The notes under the pieces were generated by a model, which saw only the letters and a list, made by a program, of their open reading frames with translations, ran no database searches and was not told where the DNA came from. From positions 1-55,073 of the forward strand of contig SCMT01000026.1 in the NCBI GenBank assembly GCA_005502915.1: a DNA stretch of 55,073 nt, read 5' to 3'. The DNA is from Lysobacteraceae bacterium 2PB. GTDB lineage: Bacteria > Pseudomonadota > Gammaproteobacteria > Xanthomonadales > Xanthomonadaceae. Numbering within the stretch: the first letter of the stretch is position 1; the number at the start of each line of letters is the position of its first letter. The translations under genes were made by a program, and so were the position numbers. This document shows positions 46,031-55,073 of the stretch, piece after piece.

Positions 46031-48649
46031 ATGCCCGATACGCATCCTGCCGACCCCCGCCAAGGCGCCTGGGTCGTGCTCAAGTTCGGCGGCACTTCGG
46101 TGTCGCGTCGCCACCGCTGGGACACCATCGGCCGGCTGGCGAAAAAACGGATGGATGACACGGGCGGTCGCGTGCTGGTGGTGGTCTCGGCGCTGTCGGG
46201 CGTCACCAACGAATTGACCGCGATCGCGGACGGCCGCGAGATCGATGACCGCATCGCCGCGCTCATCGAGCGCCATCGCGCGTTCTGCGCCGAACTCGAC
46301 CTCGATGTCGACGCCGTGCTCGGCGAGCGCCTGTCGATCCTGTCCGCGCTCGGCGCCGATCCGCGCGCTGCCTCGCGGGCGCTCGACTGGCAGGCCGAAG
46401 TGCTGGCCCAGGGCGAGCTGCTGTCGTCCACCATCGGTGCGGCCTACCTGCATGCGCAGGGGCTCGACATCGGCTGGTGCGACTCGCGCGACTGGCTCTC
46501 GGCGGTGTCGCTGCCCAATGCCAGCGCCTGGGCGCAGCGGCTGTCGGTGAACTGCCAGTACCTCGGCGAGAAGGCCTTCCTCGACGATTTCCGCAGCCGT
46601 TTCGCCGCGCAGCCGACGCGCGCGCTGATCGCGCAGGGCTTCATCGCCCGCCATGCCGATGGCCAGACCGCGATCCTCGGTCGTGGCGGTTCGGATACAT
46701 CCGCTGCGTACTTCGGCGCGCTGCTGAAGGCGTCGCGCGTCGAGATCTGGACCGACGTGCCCGGCATGTTCAGCGCCAATCCCCGCGAAGTGCCCGACGC
46801 GCGCCTGCTGGCCCGCCTCGACTATGCCGAAGCGCAGGAAATCGCGACCACCGGCGCCAAGGTGCTGCATCCGCGCTCGATCGCGCCTTGCCGCGACAGC
46901 GGCGTGGCCATGGCGATCCTCGACACCGAGCGCCCGGAGCTGCCGGGCACGCGCATCGACGGCACCGCCGCCACCGTGCCGGGCGTGAAGGCGATCAGCC
47001 GCCGCAACGGCATCGTGCTGGTGTCGATGGAAAGCATGGGCATGTGGCAGCAGGTCGGCTTCCTCGCCGACGTATTCGAACGCTTCAAGCGCCACGGCCT
47101 GTCGGTCGATATGATCGGCTCCTCGGAAACCAACGTCACCGTGTCGCTCGACCCCAGCGAGAACCTGGTCAGCAGCAGCGTGCTGGCCGAACTCTCGGCC
47201 GATCTGTCCGAAGTCTGTCGCGTGAAGGTGATCGCGCCGTGCGCGGCGATCACCCTGGTCGGTCGCGGCATGCGTTCGCTGCTGCACAAGCTGTCCGACG
47301 TGTGGGCGACCTTCGGCCGCGAGCGCGTGCACCTGATCTCGCAGTCGTCGAACGACCTCAACCTGACCTTCGTCATCGACGAAGCCGATGCCGACGGCCT
47401 GCTGCCGCAGCTGCACGGCGAGCTGATCCGCAGCGGCGCGATGCCGGTGCAGGACGGCGCGGTGTTCGGCCCGAGCTGGACCGAGATCGCGCACGGCAAG
47501 CCCGAACGCGAAACGCCCTGGTGGCGCGGGCACGTGGCCGATCTGGTCGCGCGCGCCGAGGCCGGCACGCCGCGCTACGTCTACCACCTGCCGACCGTGC
47601 GGGCCCGCGCCCGCGTGCTGAGCGAGACGACCGCGATCGACCTGCGCTTCTACGCGCTCAAGGCCAATCCGAACCCGGCGATCCTGCGCACGCTGGAGGC
47701 CGAGGGCTTCGGTTTCGAATGCGTGTCGCTGGCCGAGGTCGAGCACGTGTTCGCCACGCTGCCGGGCATCGATCCGGGTCGCGTGCTGTTCACGCCCAGC
47801 TTCGCGCCGCGCGCCGAGTACGACGCGGCGCTGTCGAAGGGCATCCACGTCACCGTCGACAGCGTCGAGGCCCTGCAGCGCTGGCCCGAGACCTTCCGCG
47901 ACCGTTCGATCTGGCTGCGCCTGGACCTCGGTCGCGGCGATGGCCATCACGAGAAGGTGCGCACCGGCGGCAGCGACGCCAAGTTCGGCCTGCCGGTGGC
48001 GAAGGTGAACGCCTTCGTCGCCGAGGCGCGCAGGCTCGGCACGAAGATCGTCGCCCTGCACGCGCACCTCGGCAGCGGCATCGACAATCCCTCGCACTGG
48101 CGCGACGTGTTCGCCGATCTGGCCAGCCTCGCCGACCAGGTGGGCACGGTCGACATCATCGACATCGGCGGTGGTCTGCCTGTGCCGTACACCGCCGACG
48201 CGCGGCCCTTCGACATCGCGGGCTGGCGTGCGGGTCTGGACGAGATCAAGGCCGGCTACGGTCGCTACCGCCTCGCGGTCGAACCGGGCCGTTACCTCGT
48301 CGCCGAGGCCGGCGTGGTGCTGGTCCGCGCGACCCAGGTGATCGAGAAGGACGGCATCCGCCGCGTCGGCCTCGACGGCGGCATGAACGTGCTGATGCGC
48401 CCGGCGATGTACGGCGCCTACCACGGCGTGCACAACCTCTCGCGCATCGACGACGCCGCCGTCTCGGCCTTCGACGTGGTCGGCCCGATCTGCGAAAGCA
48501 GCGACGTGTTCGGCCGCGCGCGCATGCTGCCTTCCGCCACCGCCGAAGGCGACGTGTTCCTGCTTGCCGACGCCGGCGCCTACGGCATGGCGATGGCGAA
48601 CACCTACAACCTGCGGGCGCTGCCGGCAGAGGAAATCATCGATGTCTGA
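46031..48649 (+). CDS. lysA: Bifunctional aspartate kinase / diaminopimelate decarboxylase
   Basis: An 872-residue fusion for both ends of the lysine pathway. Residues 1-~490 are aspartate kinase: VVLKFGGTSVSRRHRWDTIG, LGRGGSDTSAAYFGALL and EIWTDVPGMFSANPREVPDA, then ACT domains. Residues ~500-872 are PLP-dependent diaminopimelate decarboxylase: LRFYALKANPNPAIL with the PLP Lys544, VALHAHLGSGIDN, DIGGGLPVPYTADARPF and VVGPICESSDVFG, the active-site Cys region. The fusion is typical of Xanthomonas. ATG 46031 is preferred over the open frame at 45974 because it starts at the kinase N-terminus. MurL overlaps its stop. Confidence 0.96.
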   Translation: MPDTHPADPRQGAWVVLKFGGTSVSRRHRWDTIGRLAKKRMDDTGGRVLVVVSALSGVTNELTAIADGREIDDRIAALIERHRAFCAELDLDVDAVLGERLSILSALGADPRAASRALDWQAEVLAQGELLSSTIGAAYLHAQGLDIGWCDSRDWLSAVSLPNASAWAQRLSVNCQYLGEKAFLDDFRSRFAAQPTRALIAQGFIARHADGQTAILGRGGSDTSAAYFGALLKASRVEIWTDVPGMFSANPREVPDARLLARLDYAEAQEIATTGAKVLHPRSIAPCRDSGVAMAILDTERPELPGTRIDGTAATVPGVKAISRRNGIVLVSMESMGMWQQVGFLADVFERFKRHGLSVDMIGSSETNVTVSLDPSENLVSSSVLAELSADLSEVCRVKVIAPCAAITLVGRGMRSLLHKLSDVWATFGRERVHLISQSSNDLNLTFVIDEADADGLLPQLHGELIRSGAMPVQDGAVFGPSWTEIAHGKPERETPWWRGHVADLVARAEAGTPRYVYHLPTVRARARVLSETTAIDLRFYALKANPNPAILRTLEAEGFGFECVSLAEVEHVFATLPGIDPGRVLFTPSFAPRAEYDAALSKGIHVTVDSVEALQRWPETFRDRSIWLRLDLGRGDGHHEKVRTGGSDAKFGLPVAKVNAFVAEARRLGTKIVALHAHLGSGIDNPSHWRDVFADLASLADQVGTVDIIDIGGGLPVPYTADARPFDIAGWRAGLDEIKAGYGRYRLAVEPGRYLVAEAGVVLVRATQVIEKDGIRRVGLDGGMNVLMRPAMYGAYHGVHNLSRIDDAAVSAFDVVGPICESSDVFGRARMLPSATAEGDVFLLADAGAYGMAMANTYNLRALPAEEIIDV

Positions 48650-50012
48650 TCCTGCCAAAGACTTCAAACGCGACGAGATTCGCGCCTTCCGTTTCGTCCG
48701 CTGCGGCTTCGACGCGCAGACCGGCATCGCGCAGCTGGTCTATGCCTTCGACGACGGTCCGGAACTGGTCGAGACCGTGACCGTACCGGGCGCGCCGTTC
48801 GTGCTGGACGGCGCGCGTGCCGAGGCTGCGGAACGCGCCCTGCGCCTGCTGCACCTGATCGCTGGCGTGAGCTACTACAAGGCGGCGGTGCCGGAGGAGA
48901 TCCGCATCGACAGCTACGCGATCGATGCGGACACCGCCGCGCTGCTGGAGAGCGTCTATCTCAACGGCCTCGGCGAATTCGCATACCGCAATGGCCTGAA
49001 CCTGCGCGGCCGCATCCGCTTCCCCGTGGGCGCGACGCAAGCCGCGACGACCGCCCCTGCCTTGGGCCTGCCCGAGCACGCGCTGGTCGCCATCGGTGGC
49101 GGCAAGGACTCGCTGGTCAGCATCGAGGCCCTGCGCGGTGTCGACATCGCGCAGACCGTGACCTGGATCGGCGGTTCGCAGCTCATCAAGGCCTGCGCCG
49201 AGCGCACCGGCCTGCCGACGCTCAACCTCGGCCGCCAGCTCGCGCCGCAGCTGTTCGAATACAACCGCCAGGGCGCATGGAACGGCCACATCCCGGTCAC
49301 TGCGGTGAACTCGGCGATCCTGGTCTTCGCCGCGCTGCTGACCGGCGCGAACCAGGTCGTGTTCTCCAACGAGCGCTCGGCGAGCTACGGCAGCCTGATC
49401 GAGGGCACGGGCGAAGTGAACCACCAGTGGTCGAAGGGCTGGGCCTTCGAGCGCGACTTCGGCGACTACGTGCATGCACGCATCGCCGCCGACCTGCATT
49501 ACTACTCGCTGCTGCGACCGCTCAGCGAACTCGCGGTCGCACGACAGTTCGCGAAGAGCGACCACTACGACGCGCACTTCTCCAGCTGCAACCGCAACTT
49601 CCATATCCTCGGCGAACGCCCGGTCAATCGCTGGTGCGGTGTCTGCCCGAAGTGCCACTTCGTGTTCCTCGCGCTGGCGCCGTTCATGCCCAAACCGCGC
49701 CTGGTCGGCATCTTCGGCCGCAACCTGCTCGACGACCCCGCGCAGACCGCCGGCTACGATGCGCTGCTCGAATTCCAGGACCACAAGCCCTTCGAATGCG
49801 TGGGCGAGGGCCGGGAATCGCGCGCCGCGATGGCCGCGCTCGCCGAGCGCCCGGAGTGGCGCGAGGACGACATCGTCGAACGCTTCGTGCGCGAGATCCG
49901 GCCGCAGCTGGATGCGGCCGAACTCGATGTCGACGCGCTGCTGGCGATCGACGACGAGCATCGCGTGCCGCCCGCGATCTGGGAGCGCCTGCGTGCGCGC
50001 TTCGCGGCCTGA
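48642..50012 (+). CDS. murL: UDP-MurNAc-L-Ala-L-Glu epimerase MurL
   Basis: A 456-residue MurL. In Xanthomonas it epimerises the terminal L-Glu of UDP-MurNAc-L-Ala-L-Glu to D-Glu using ATP, replacing glutamate racemase. [18 protein letters not shown] is the ATP-pyrophosphatase-like loop, [20 protein letters not shown] and [13 protein letters not shown] are conserved, and [17 protein letters not shown] carries a Cys triad. The ATG lies eight bases inside the end of the lysA gene, and murD2 starts four bases after its stop, so the three are translated together. Full length for the family. Confidence 0.95.
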   Translation: MSDPAKDFKRDEIRAFRFVRCGFDAQTGIAQLVYAFDDGPELVETVTVPGAPFVLDGARAEAAERALRLLHLIAGVSYYKAAVPEEIRIDSYAIDADTAALLESVYLNGLGEFAYRNGLNLRGRIRFPVGATQAATTAPALGLPEHALVAIGGGKDSLVSIEALRGVDIAQTVTWIGGSQLIKACAERTGLPTLNLGRQLAPQLFEYNRQGAWNGHIPVTAVNSAILVFAALLTGANQVVFSNERSASYGSLIEGTGEVNHQWSKGWAFERDFGDYVHARIAADLHYYSLLRPLSELAVARQFAKSDHYDAHFSSCNRNFHILGERPVNRWCGVCPKCHFVFLALAPFMPKPRLVGIFGRNLLDDPAQTAGYDALLEFQDHKPFECVGEGRESRAAMAALAERPEWREDDIVERFVREIRPQLDAAELDVDALLAIDDEHRVPPAIWERLRARFAA

Positions 50013-50016
50013 CGAC

Positions 50017-51408
50017 ATGCTGGACATCGCCGCGCTGGCGGACCTGAAAGTCGCGCTCTGGGGCTGGGGACGCGAGGGCCGCGCGGCGTGGCGCGTCCTG
50101 CGCCGACGCCTGCCGGCGCTGTCGCTGACGCTGTTCTGCAGCGAAGCGGAACTGGCCGAGGCGAACGCGCTCGGCGATGCGTTGCTCGCGGCGCGCACCG
50201 ACGCCACTGCCGACGCGCTGGCGTCCTTCGACATCGTGATCAAGTCGCCGGGCATCAGCCCGTACAAGCCCGAGGCCCTGGCCGCCGCCGAACGCGGCAC
50301 GCGCTTCATGGGCGGCACCGCGCTGTGGTTCGCCGAACACGCCGGGGCGCGCACGATCTGCGTCACCGGCACCAAGGGCAAGAGCACCACGACCGCGCTG
50401 CTCGCGCACCTGCTGCGCGCCGGCGGGCATCTCACCGCCCTGTGCGGCAACATCGGCCTGCCGCTGCTCGAAGTGATCGATGTCGACGATCCGCCGGAAT
50501 TCTGGGCGATCGAACTGTCGAGCTACCAGACCGGCGATGTCGCCGCCTCCGGCGTGCGCCCCGAGGTCGCGGTGGCGACGAACATCTTTCCCGAACATCT
50601 CGACTGGCACGGCAGCGAAGACCGCTACGTCGCCGACAAGCTGTCCCTGTTCACCGGCGCGGCGCCGCGCATCGCGATCCTCAATGGCGCCGACCCGCGC
50701 CTGGCCGCGCTGGCGCTGCCGGACAGCGAAGTCCGCTTCGTCGGTGGCGAGGACGGCTGGCACCTGCGCGGCGATGTCGTCCATCGCGGCGAACGTGCAG
50801 TCTTCGATGCGTCCGAGGTGCCGCTGCCCGGTCGCCACAACCGCAGCAACCTCTGCGCCGTGCTTGCCGCGATCGAGGCCCTGGGCCTCGATGCCGAGCC
50901 GCTGGCGCCGCATGCCGCCACGTTCCAGCCGCTGCCGCATCGCCTGCAGACGCTGGGCACGCGCGACGGCCTCACCTGGGTGAACGATTCGATCAGCACC
51001 ACGCCGCATGCGAGCCTGGCCGCGCTGGACTGCTTCCGCTCGCGCCGCGTCGCGCTGCTGGCCGGCGGGCACGATCGCGGCATCGACTGGTCCGCGTTCG
51101 CCGAGGCCATGCGCACGCAGGCGCCGGCCGCGATCATCACCCTCGGCCAGAACGGCCCGAAGATCCACGACCTGCTGGCGCCGGTCGCAGGCGTGGCCGG
51201 ATTCGCGCTGGTCGCGGCCGTCGACCTGGCCGATGCCGTCGCGAAGGCGCGCACGGCGCTGGGCGGGGAGGGCGTCGTCCTGCTGTCGCCCGGCGCGCCC
51301 AGTTTCGGCAGCTATCGCGACTACACCGAACGCGGCCGGCATTTCGCGGCCCTCGCCGGATTCGATCCCGAGGCGATCACCGCGATCCCGGGGCTCGGCA
51401 TCGCCTGA
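50017..51408 (+). CDS. murD2: UDP-MurNAc-L-Ala--L-Glu ligase MurD2
   Basis: A 463-residue Mur ligase. [20 protein letters not shown] is the N-terminal domain, [20 protein letters not shown] the ATP loop (about 115-134), [12 protein letters not shown] the Glu-metal strand, [19 protein letters not shown] the MurD family core and [19 protein letters not shown] the linker to the C-domain. The partner MurL just upstream marks it as MurD2, which adds L-Glu rather than D-Glu. The conventional dcw-cluster MurD is not in this window and may be absent, as in Xanthomonas. Confidence 0.94.
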   Translation: MLDIAALADLKVALWGWGREGRAAWRVLRRRLPALSLTLFCSEAELAEANALGDALLAARTDATADALASFDIVIKSPGISPYKPEALAAAERGTRFMGGTALWFAEHAGARTICVTGTKGKSTTTALLAHLLRAGGHLTALCGNIGLPLLEVIDVDDPPEFWAIELSSYQTGDVAASGVRPEVAVATNIFPEHLDWHGSEDRYVADKLSLFTGAAPRIAILNGADPRLAALALPDSEVRFVGGEDGWHLRGDVVHRGERAVFDASEVPLPGRHNRSNLCAVLAAIEALGLDAEPLAPHAATFQPLPHRLQTLGTRDGLTWVNDSISTTPHASLAALDCFRSRRVALLAGGHDRGIDWSAFAEAMRTQAPAAIITLGQNGPKIHDLLAPVAGVAGFALVAAVDLADAVAKARTALGGEGVVLLSPGAPSFGSYRDYTERGRHFAALAGFDPEAITAIPGLGIA

Positions 51409-51472
51409 TCGTCGCGTCGCTTGCGATATCCTTGGGGTTTCGCCATCCGGCATCCATCCCGAGGACTCCCGC

Positions 51473-51826
51473 ATGTACGACCCTCTGCTCGAACACCTCA
51501 TCGAACTCGCCGAAGCCGAGACGCCTGTCGAAGCCGAAGTCTCCCTCATCATCGGTGGCATGCTCGTCACCGGTCATGTGGTCAGCGAAGAGAAATACAT
51601 GGCGGGCCATCCGCTGACCCGTGCGTATCTGGAACTGGATGCCGAAGCCGAAGGCGAGTCCGATGCCGATGCGTCGGAGGAAAGCGACGAGGACGATGAG
51701 GAGGATGACGATTTCGACGACGAGGTCGCCTACCTGCACCTGCGCGATGCGCAGGCCGCCGGCGGCAAGCTTGGCTTCTTCCGCGTGGCCCTGAGCGACG
51801 TGTCGGGGTTCTCCCTGCGCGGCTGA
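51473..51826 (+). CDS. GvpU-like acidic protein
   Basis: A 117-residue protein beginning MYDPLLEHLIELAEAETPVE with a central strand pair AEVSLIIGGMLVTGHVVSEE and KYMAG resembling gas-vesicle accessory GvpU-like proteins ('ltv.G.lvsG.liS..kYf'). Residues about 54-80 are almost all Asp/Glu/Ser (DADASEESDEDDEEDDDFDD). A C-terminal strand GKLGFFRVALSDVSGF closes it. No gas-vesicle genes are present, so the name only reports resemblance. A terminator follows. Confidence 0.72.
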   Translation: MYDPLLEHLIELAEAETPVEAEVSLIIGGMLVTGHVVSEEKYMAGHPLTRAYLELDAEAEGESDADASEESDEDDEEDDDFDDEVAYLHLRDAQAAGGKLGFFRVALSDVSGFSLRG

Positions 51827-51846
51827 TCGTAACCCTGCTGCATACG

Positions 51847-51877
51847 CGACAAGGCCCGGCGATGCCGGGCCTTGTCG
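51847..51877. terminator. Bidirectional terminator
   Basis: CGACAAGGCCCGGC (51847-51860) pairs with GCCGGGCCTTGTCG (51864-51877) around GAT, between convergent genes ending at 51826 and 51905. A run of nine G follows. Confidence 0.75.
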
Positions 51878-51904
51878 TTGGGGGGGGGCTGCGATGCCTT
51901 GCGA

Positions 51905-52837
51905 TCAACGCAGGCGATGCGTCTTCGCGAAGGCATGTACGGCGTCGCGATAGGCGTCGGGCGCGTCGATGAAGGGATTGTGGCGGCCGGGCAGGGTGAC
52001 GCGGGTCATCGTCGGATAGGCGAAGCGTTCCGCCTGCGGGCCGACCGCATGGTCGTCCTGGCCGTCGATCACCAGCACCGGCACTTTCACCTGCGCGGTC
52101 GACGGAATCAGGTCGTTGAAGTAGCTGCCGGGATGCCCACTGAAGATCTTCGTCGCCATGTCGCGGTTCTTTCCGAGATCACGACCTGCGACCTTGGCTT
52201 CCATCGTGCGCTTCGAGGCTTCGGACGCGTACTGCAGCTGCCAGGACAGGCCCATCTTCTGCAGCATGCCGAGCACGGTGAAATAGCGCTGCGGGAAGGG
52301 CATCGCGTCGTCGAAGCTCGGACGCGCGGCTTCCGGGATCAGGGCCAGGCCATGCGTGTAGCTGCTCTGCATCGACGACGAGAGGTCGAGCAGCACGTTG
52401 CCCATGATCATCGCGCGCACCCGCTCCGGATATTTCACGGCGTAGGAGTGCGCGATCAGCCCGCCGAACGAATACGCGACCACGGTCCAGCGCTCGATCT
52501 TCAGGTGCCGGCGCAGGGCTTCGAGATCCTCGACCTGGCGTTCCAGCGAATAATCGCCGTTGCCTGCGCTGGCCGAATGGCCGCTGCCGCGCTGGTCGAG
52601 ATAGACCATGCGGAAGTCGCGTTCGAACAGGTCGCCCGCGACGGCCTGGAAACCCGCCGATCCGGAGCCTGGGCCGCCATGCACGAACACGGCAGGCGCA
52701 CCGCGACCGGCGATGTCGTAATGCAGGGCGACGCCGTCGTCGGTGGTGAAGCTGCCCTTGCCATCGGCGAGCGGCGCGGCGTGCGCGGTCGCGAAGGCGA
52801 CCAGGGCGGAAACGAGGAGGACGAGGCGGCGCAGCAT
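51905..52837 (-). CDS. Exported alpha/beta hydrolase, proline-iminopeptidase-like
   Basis: A 310-residue alpha/beta-hydrolase with a Sec signal peptide (MLRRLVLLVSALVAFATAHA, cleavage near residue 20). The oxyanion motif is VFVHGGPGSGS, as in the S33 peptidase family; nucleophile VVAYSFGGLIAHSYA (Ser in AYSFGG), acid in VLVIDGQDDHAVG, His in LPGRHNPFID. CGGAG nine bases before ATG 52837 supports the start; the longer frame adds an unneeded extension. It may cleave N-terminal proline or be a general periplasmic esterase. Confidence 0.88.
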   Translation of the reverse strand: MLRRLVLLVSALVAFATAHAAPLADGKGSFTTDDGVALHYDIAGRGAPAVFVHGGPGSGSAGFQAVAGDLFERDFRMVYLDQRGSGHSASAGNGDYSLERQVEDLEALRRHLKIERWTVVAYSFGGLIAHSYAVKYPERVRAMIMGNVLLDLSSSMQSSYTHGLALIPEAARPSFDDAMPFPQRYFTVLGMLQKMGLSWQLQYASEASKRTMEAKVAGRDLGKNRDMATKIFSGHPGSYFNDLIPSTAQVKVPVLVIDGQDDHAVGPQAERFAYPTMTRVTLPGRHNPFIDAPDAYRDAVHAFAKTHRLR

Positions 52838-52986
52838 GGTGGCTCCGGAGGCGAGGAAAGACAGGCCTCCAGTCTGGCGATGCGGCTTCGACGGCATCAG
52901 GGGCCGATCGTCACGCCGTACCCCTGCCTTTCGTCACCACCAGGTCGCGCTGTGTGGCGCGTGCGCACCGATCCGCGCGATCGATT

Positions 52987-53982
52987 TCAGCGGTCGCGCT
53001 GCACCGCGTAACGCGCCAGGCCGCGCAGCGCGGCGACGGCCTCGTTGTCGCCCAGGCCATCGAGGGCGCGTTCGGCGGCCGTTGCATAGTCTTCCGCGCG
53101 CTTGCGGCTGTAGTCGATGCCGCCGGTCGCCGCGATCGCGGCCAGCACCTCGGGCATCGCATCGACATCGCCGTCCTGCACGATCGTGCGCAGGCGCTCG
53201 CGGGTCGCCGCGTCGGCGTGCTGGATCGCGTGGATCAGCGGCAGCGTGGCCTTGCCTTCGGCGAGATCGTCGCCGAGGTGTTTGCCCAATGCCGACTCGT
53301 CGGCGCTGTAGTCCAGCACGTCGTCGGCGATCTGGAAGGCATAGCCCAGGGCCATGCCGTAGTCGTGCAGCTTCTGCTGGACGGCGGTGTCGGCGCCCGC
53401 GAGCAGGGCGCCCAGCCGTGTGGCCGCAGCGAACAACACGGCGGTCTTGCGCTCGATCACTTTCAGGTAGGCCGGCTCGTCGGTGTCCGGGTTGCGGATG
53501 TGCAGGAGCTGCAGCACTTCGCCTTCGGCGATGGCATTGGTGGTGTCGGCGAGGATCTTCATCACCTCGATCCGCTCCAGCTCGACCATCAGCTGGAAGC
53601 TGCGCGAGTAGAGGAAGTCGCCGACCAGCACGCTGGCGGCGTTGCCGAACACGGCATTGGCGGTCTTGCGGCCCCGGCGCAGGTCGGACTCGTCGACCAC
53701 GTCGTCATGGAGCAGGGTGGCGGTGTGGATGAACTCGACCACGGCGGCCAGCTGCTGGGCATCGCCGCCCTGGTGGCCCAGCGCGCGGGCCGCGAGCAGG
53801 AGCAGCATGGGCCGCAGGCGCTTGCCGCCGCCGGAGACGATGTGCTCGGCCACCTGGTTGACCAGGACCACGTCCGAGCCCAGGCGACGGCGGATCAGGG
53901 CGTCCACGGCAGCCATGTCGGGGGCGGCCAAGGCCAGGATGGCGGGCAGGTCGAGCGAGGCGGGCACCGAAGTGGCTTCCAT
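52987..53982 (-). CDS. ispB: Polyprenyl (octaprenyl) diphosphate synthase
   Basis: A 331-residue trans-prenyltransferase that makes the quinone side chain. The first Asp-rich motif is [20 protein letters not shown], the second is [30 protein letters not shown] is the IPP-binding site. The gene is divergent from ssb with a promoter box at 54014-54009. Its position next to ssb, not rplU-rpmA, differs from E. coli. Confidence 0.95.
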   Translation of the reverse strand: MEATSVPASLDLPAILALAAPDMAAVDALIRRRLGSDVVLVNQVAEHIVSGGGKRLRPMLLLLAARALGHQGGDAQQLAAVVEFIHTATLLHDDVVDESDLRRGRKTANAVFGNAASVLVGDFLYSRSFQLMVELERIEVMKILADTTNAIAEGEVLQLLHIRNPDTDEPAYLKVIERKTAVLFAAATRLGALLAGADTAVQQKLHDYGMALGYAFQIADDVLDYSADESALGKHLGDDLAEGKATLPLIHAIQHADAATRERLRTIVQDGDVDAMPEVLAAIAATGGIDYSRKRAEDYATAAERALDGLGDNEAVAALRGLARYAVQRDR

Positions 53983-54008
53983 GGGGGGTCCAGGCGGGCG
54001 AAGCGGAC

Positions 54009-54014
54009 ATTATA
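54009..54014 (-). promoter_or_regulatory. ispB: -10 box of ispB
   Basis: The minus strand reads TATAAT, 26 bases upstream of the ispB ATG at 53982, giving a leader of about 20 bases. A convincing -35 was not identified. Confidence 0.55.
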
Positions 54015-54111
54015 AATGGCCGGCGACACCGGGTCGGGGTTGCCCGACCCCGCGATGCGGGATTTTCCGACCTGGTCACGGCTCGTTGCCTGATGCCGCC
54101 GGGGCCCCGGT

Positions 54112-54117
54112 TATAAT
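54112..54117 (+). promoter_or_regulatory. ssb: -10 box of ssb
   Basis: TATAAT lies 43 bases before the ssb ATG (54161). TTGCCT at 54086-54091 could be the -35, with a long spacer of 20. The two -10 boxes for ispB and ssb face outward from a ~100-base shared region. Confidence 0.55.
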
Positions 54118-54160
54118 GGAATGTCCTTCGCCACCCACGGCGACACAGCAGGAACTCTTC

Positions 54161-54718
54161 ATGGCACGCGGCATCAACAAGGTGATCCTGGTCGGCAACC
54201 TCGGCAACGATCCCGAAACCAAGTACACCCAGGGCGGCATGGCCGTCACCAAGGTCAGCCTGGCCACCACCTCGGTGCGCAAGGACAGGGAAGGCAACAC
54301 CCAGGAACGCACCGAATGGCACCGGGTGACCTTCTTCGGCAAGCTCGGCGAGATCGCTGGCGAGTACCTGCGCAAGGGCAGCCAGGTCTACGTCGAAGGC
54401 TCGATCCGCTACGACAAGTACACCGGTCAGGACGGTGTCGAGCGCTACTCCACCGACATCATCGCCGACGAGATGCAGATGCTCGGCGGTCGCGGCGATG
54501 GCGGCGGCGGTGGCGGTGGCGGTGAACGCCCGCAGCGCGCACAGCGGTCCGAAGGCGGTGGCGGCGGCTACGGCGGCGGCCAGCGCAGCGGTGGCGGCGG
54601 TGGATACGGCGGCGGTAGTGGTGGTGGCTACGGTGGCGGCGGCGGTCAGCGCCAGGCCCCGGCCAACAATCCGCCCCCGGCGATGGACGACTTCTCGGAC
54701 GACGACATCCCGTTCTGA
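54161..54718 (+). CDS. ssb: Single-stranded DNA-binding protein
   Basis: A 185-residue SSB. The OB-fold (1-110) shows [40 protein letters not shown] and [15 protein letters not shown]. The linker (about 113-170) is Gly-rich with repeated GGGYGGG units. The C-terminal tip SDDDIPF is the conserved acidic peptide that recruits repair proteins. Start ATG 54161 follows AGGAA; a terminator is at 54749. Confidence 0.97.
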   Translation: MARGINKVILVGNLGNDPETKYTQGGMAVTKVSLATTSVRKDREGNTQERTEWHRVTFFGKLGEIAGEYLRKGSQVYVEGSIRYDKYTGQDGVERYSTDIIADEMQMLGGRGDGGGGGGGGERPQRAQRSEGGGGGYGGGQRSGGGGGYGGGSGGGYGGGGGQRQAPANNPPPAMDDFSDDDIPF

Positions 54719-54748
54719 GTCATCGCTTCCATCGAAGATCATGCGAAA

Positions 54749-54775
54749 AACCCGCCGGCGACGGCGGGTTCTTTC
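54749..54775 (+). terminator. ssb terminator
   Basis: AACCCGCCG-GCGA-CGGCGGGTT (54749-54770) followed by CTTTC, preceded by AAA, 30 bases after the ssb stop. Confidence 0.85.
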
Positions 54776-55073
54776 GTTGCGGACATGCATTCTCGCCACG
54801 GATCGACGCGGATCACGCGGATACGACCGATGAAGAAGATTGCTTCTCGATCCGCGAACTCCGCGTCGATCCGTGGCAAAAGTTGTCAGTCTCTACCACC
54901 CCGCGACGCTCAACGACCGGGGCGTCACCGGTTGCTTGCCGCAGATAGCGCGGATACACGCTGAAGCGTCCTCGTTTCTTCGAGTCATGCAGAAGTAGAG
55001 GTTGACGGGGATTGTGCCCGAGCGAAGGCGACCGGCGACAGGCCGGCCAGCGATCGATGCGGGCGATGGTGGT
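54776..55073. other. Right-end gene-free region
   Basis: After the ssb terminator no coding frame with family features is seen. The 54795-54877 repeat and ordinary GC-rich sequence fill the region; a gene may begin beyond the window edge. Confidence 0.5.
54795..54877. repeat. 18-bp inverted repeat in the right-end gap
   Basis: GCCACGGATCGACGCGGA (54795-54812) and TCCGCGTCGATCCGTGGC (54860-54877) are perfect complements; GCGGAT units nearby repeat the motif. It is a common intergenic repeat type in this lineage. Right of it, to 55073, no gene is recognised. Confidence 0.75.

Noticed and set aside
45377-48727. 1116-codon minus-strand frame over lysA
   Set aside because: It is a high-GC shadow of the aspartate kinase-decarboxylase gene and of the PhzF gene; its composition is not protein-like.
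54495-54680. Gly-rich repeats at the ssb 3' part as a separate element
   Set aside because: They encode the normal flexible linker of SSB.

Overview
The window is high-GC, densely coding proteobacterial chromosome. It most resembles the Xanthomonadaceae/Lysobacteraceae (Lysobacter/Luteimonas-like). The evidence is an aspartate kinase-diaminopimelate decarboxylase fusion followed by murL and murD2, an ffs/tRNA-Ser/dnaX/ybaB/recR block, and several GTAG-type REP palindromes of the sort common in Stenotrophomonas and relatives. This placement is inference from gene content, not a phylogeny.

Layout: 0.4-2.6 kb, a formylglycine-type sulfatase. 2.9-7.5 kb, a PliI-like lipoprotein, a glycine-zipper envelope protein, a LysR regulator divergent from a PfpI/HD pair, and an F420-reductase-like dinucleotide-binding protein. 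7.5-8.1 kb, a structured non-coding stretch. 8.1-10.2 kb, an EF-G2-like GTPase. 10.2-15.5 kb, an AT-richer accessory island. It holds a RelE/HigB-like toxin, an XRE antitoxin and a third small gene, then an alternating array of single small genes and five copies (three intact, two truncated) of a repeat carrying a ~60-codon ORF. One array gene is a colicin-immunity (Im) homologue with no toxin beside it; the others look like orphan immunity genes. 15.5-17.2 kb, DUF1266 and SH3-DUF2272 proteins. 17.6-21.2 kb, a three-gene operon of GMC small subunit, GMC flavoprotein and VioB-type ferritin-like protein. 21.4-28.4 kb, a DUF2306 membrane protein divergent from a membrane AraC regulator, several lipoproteins, a pilin-domain protein, a PP2C phosphatase, MgtC/SapB and entericidin-like proteins.

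28.7-38.5 kb: tRNA-Ser(CGA), DUF6165, an LPS heptosyltransferase divergent from Kdo kinase kdkA, an MBL hydrolase, and molybdopterin genes moaA, moaC, moaD and moaE interleaved with a PhyH-like dioxygenase and an M17 aminopeptidase. 38.6-42.0 kb: 4.5S RNA (ffs), tRNA-Ser(GGA), dnaX, ybaB, recR. 42.0-45.9 kb: a membrane protein, a HinT-like protein, a minimal HAD phosphatase, an Imm35-like protein and two PhzF paralogues. 46.0-51.8 kb: lysA fusion, murL and murD2 (cell-wall lysine/DAP and D-glutamate supply), then a GvpU-like acidic protein. 51.9-54.7 kb: an exported alpha/beta hydrolase, ispB and ssb.

The most interesting region is 10.2-15.5 kb. Cargo genes lie mostly on the minus strand and each starts next to a plus-strand repeat unit. 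The cargo is unrelated from slot to slot and AT-richer than the repeats. This is what one expects of a repeat-mediated immunity-gene collection, but no recombinase is present and the mechanism is inference.
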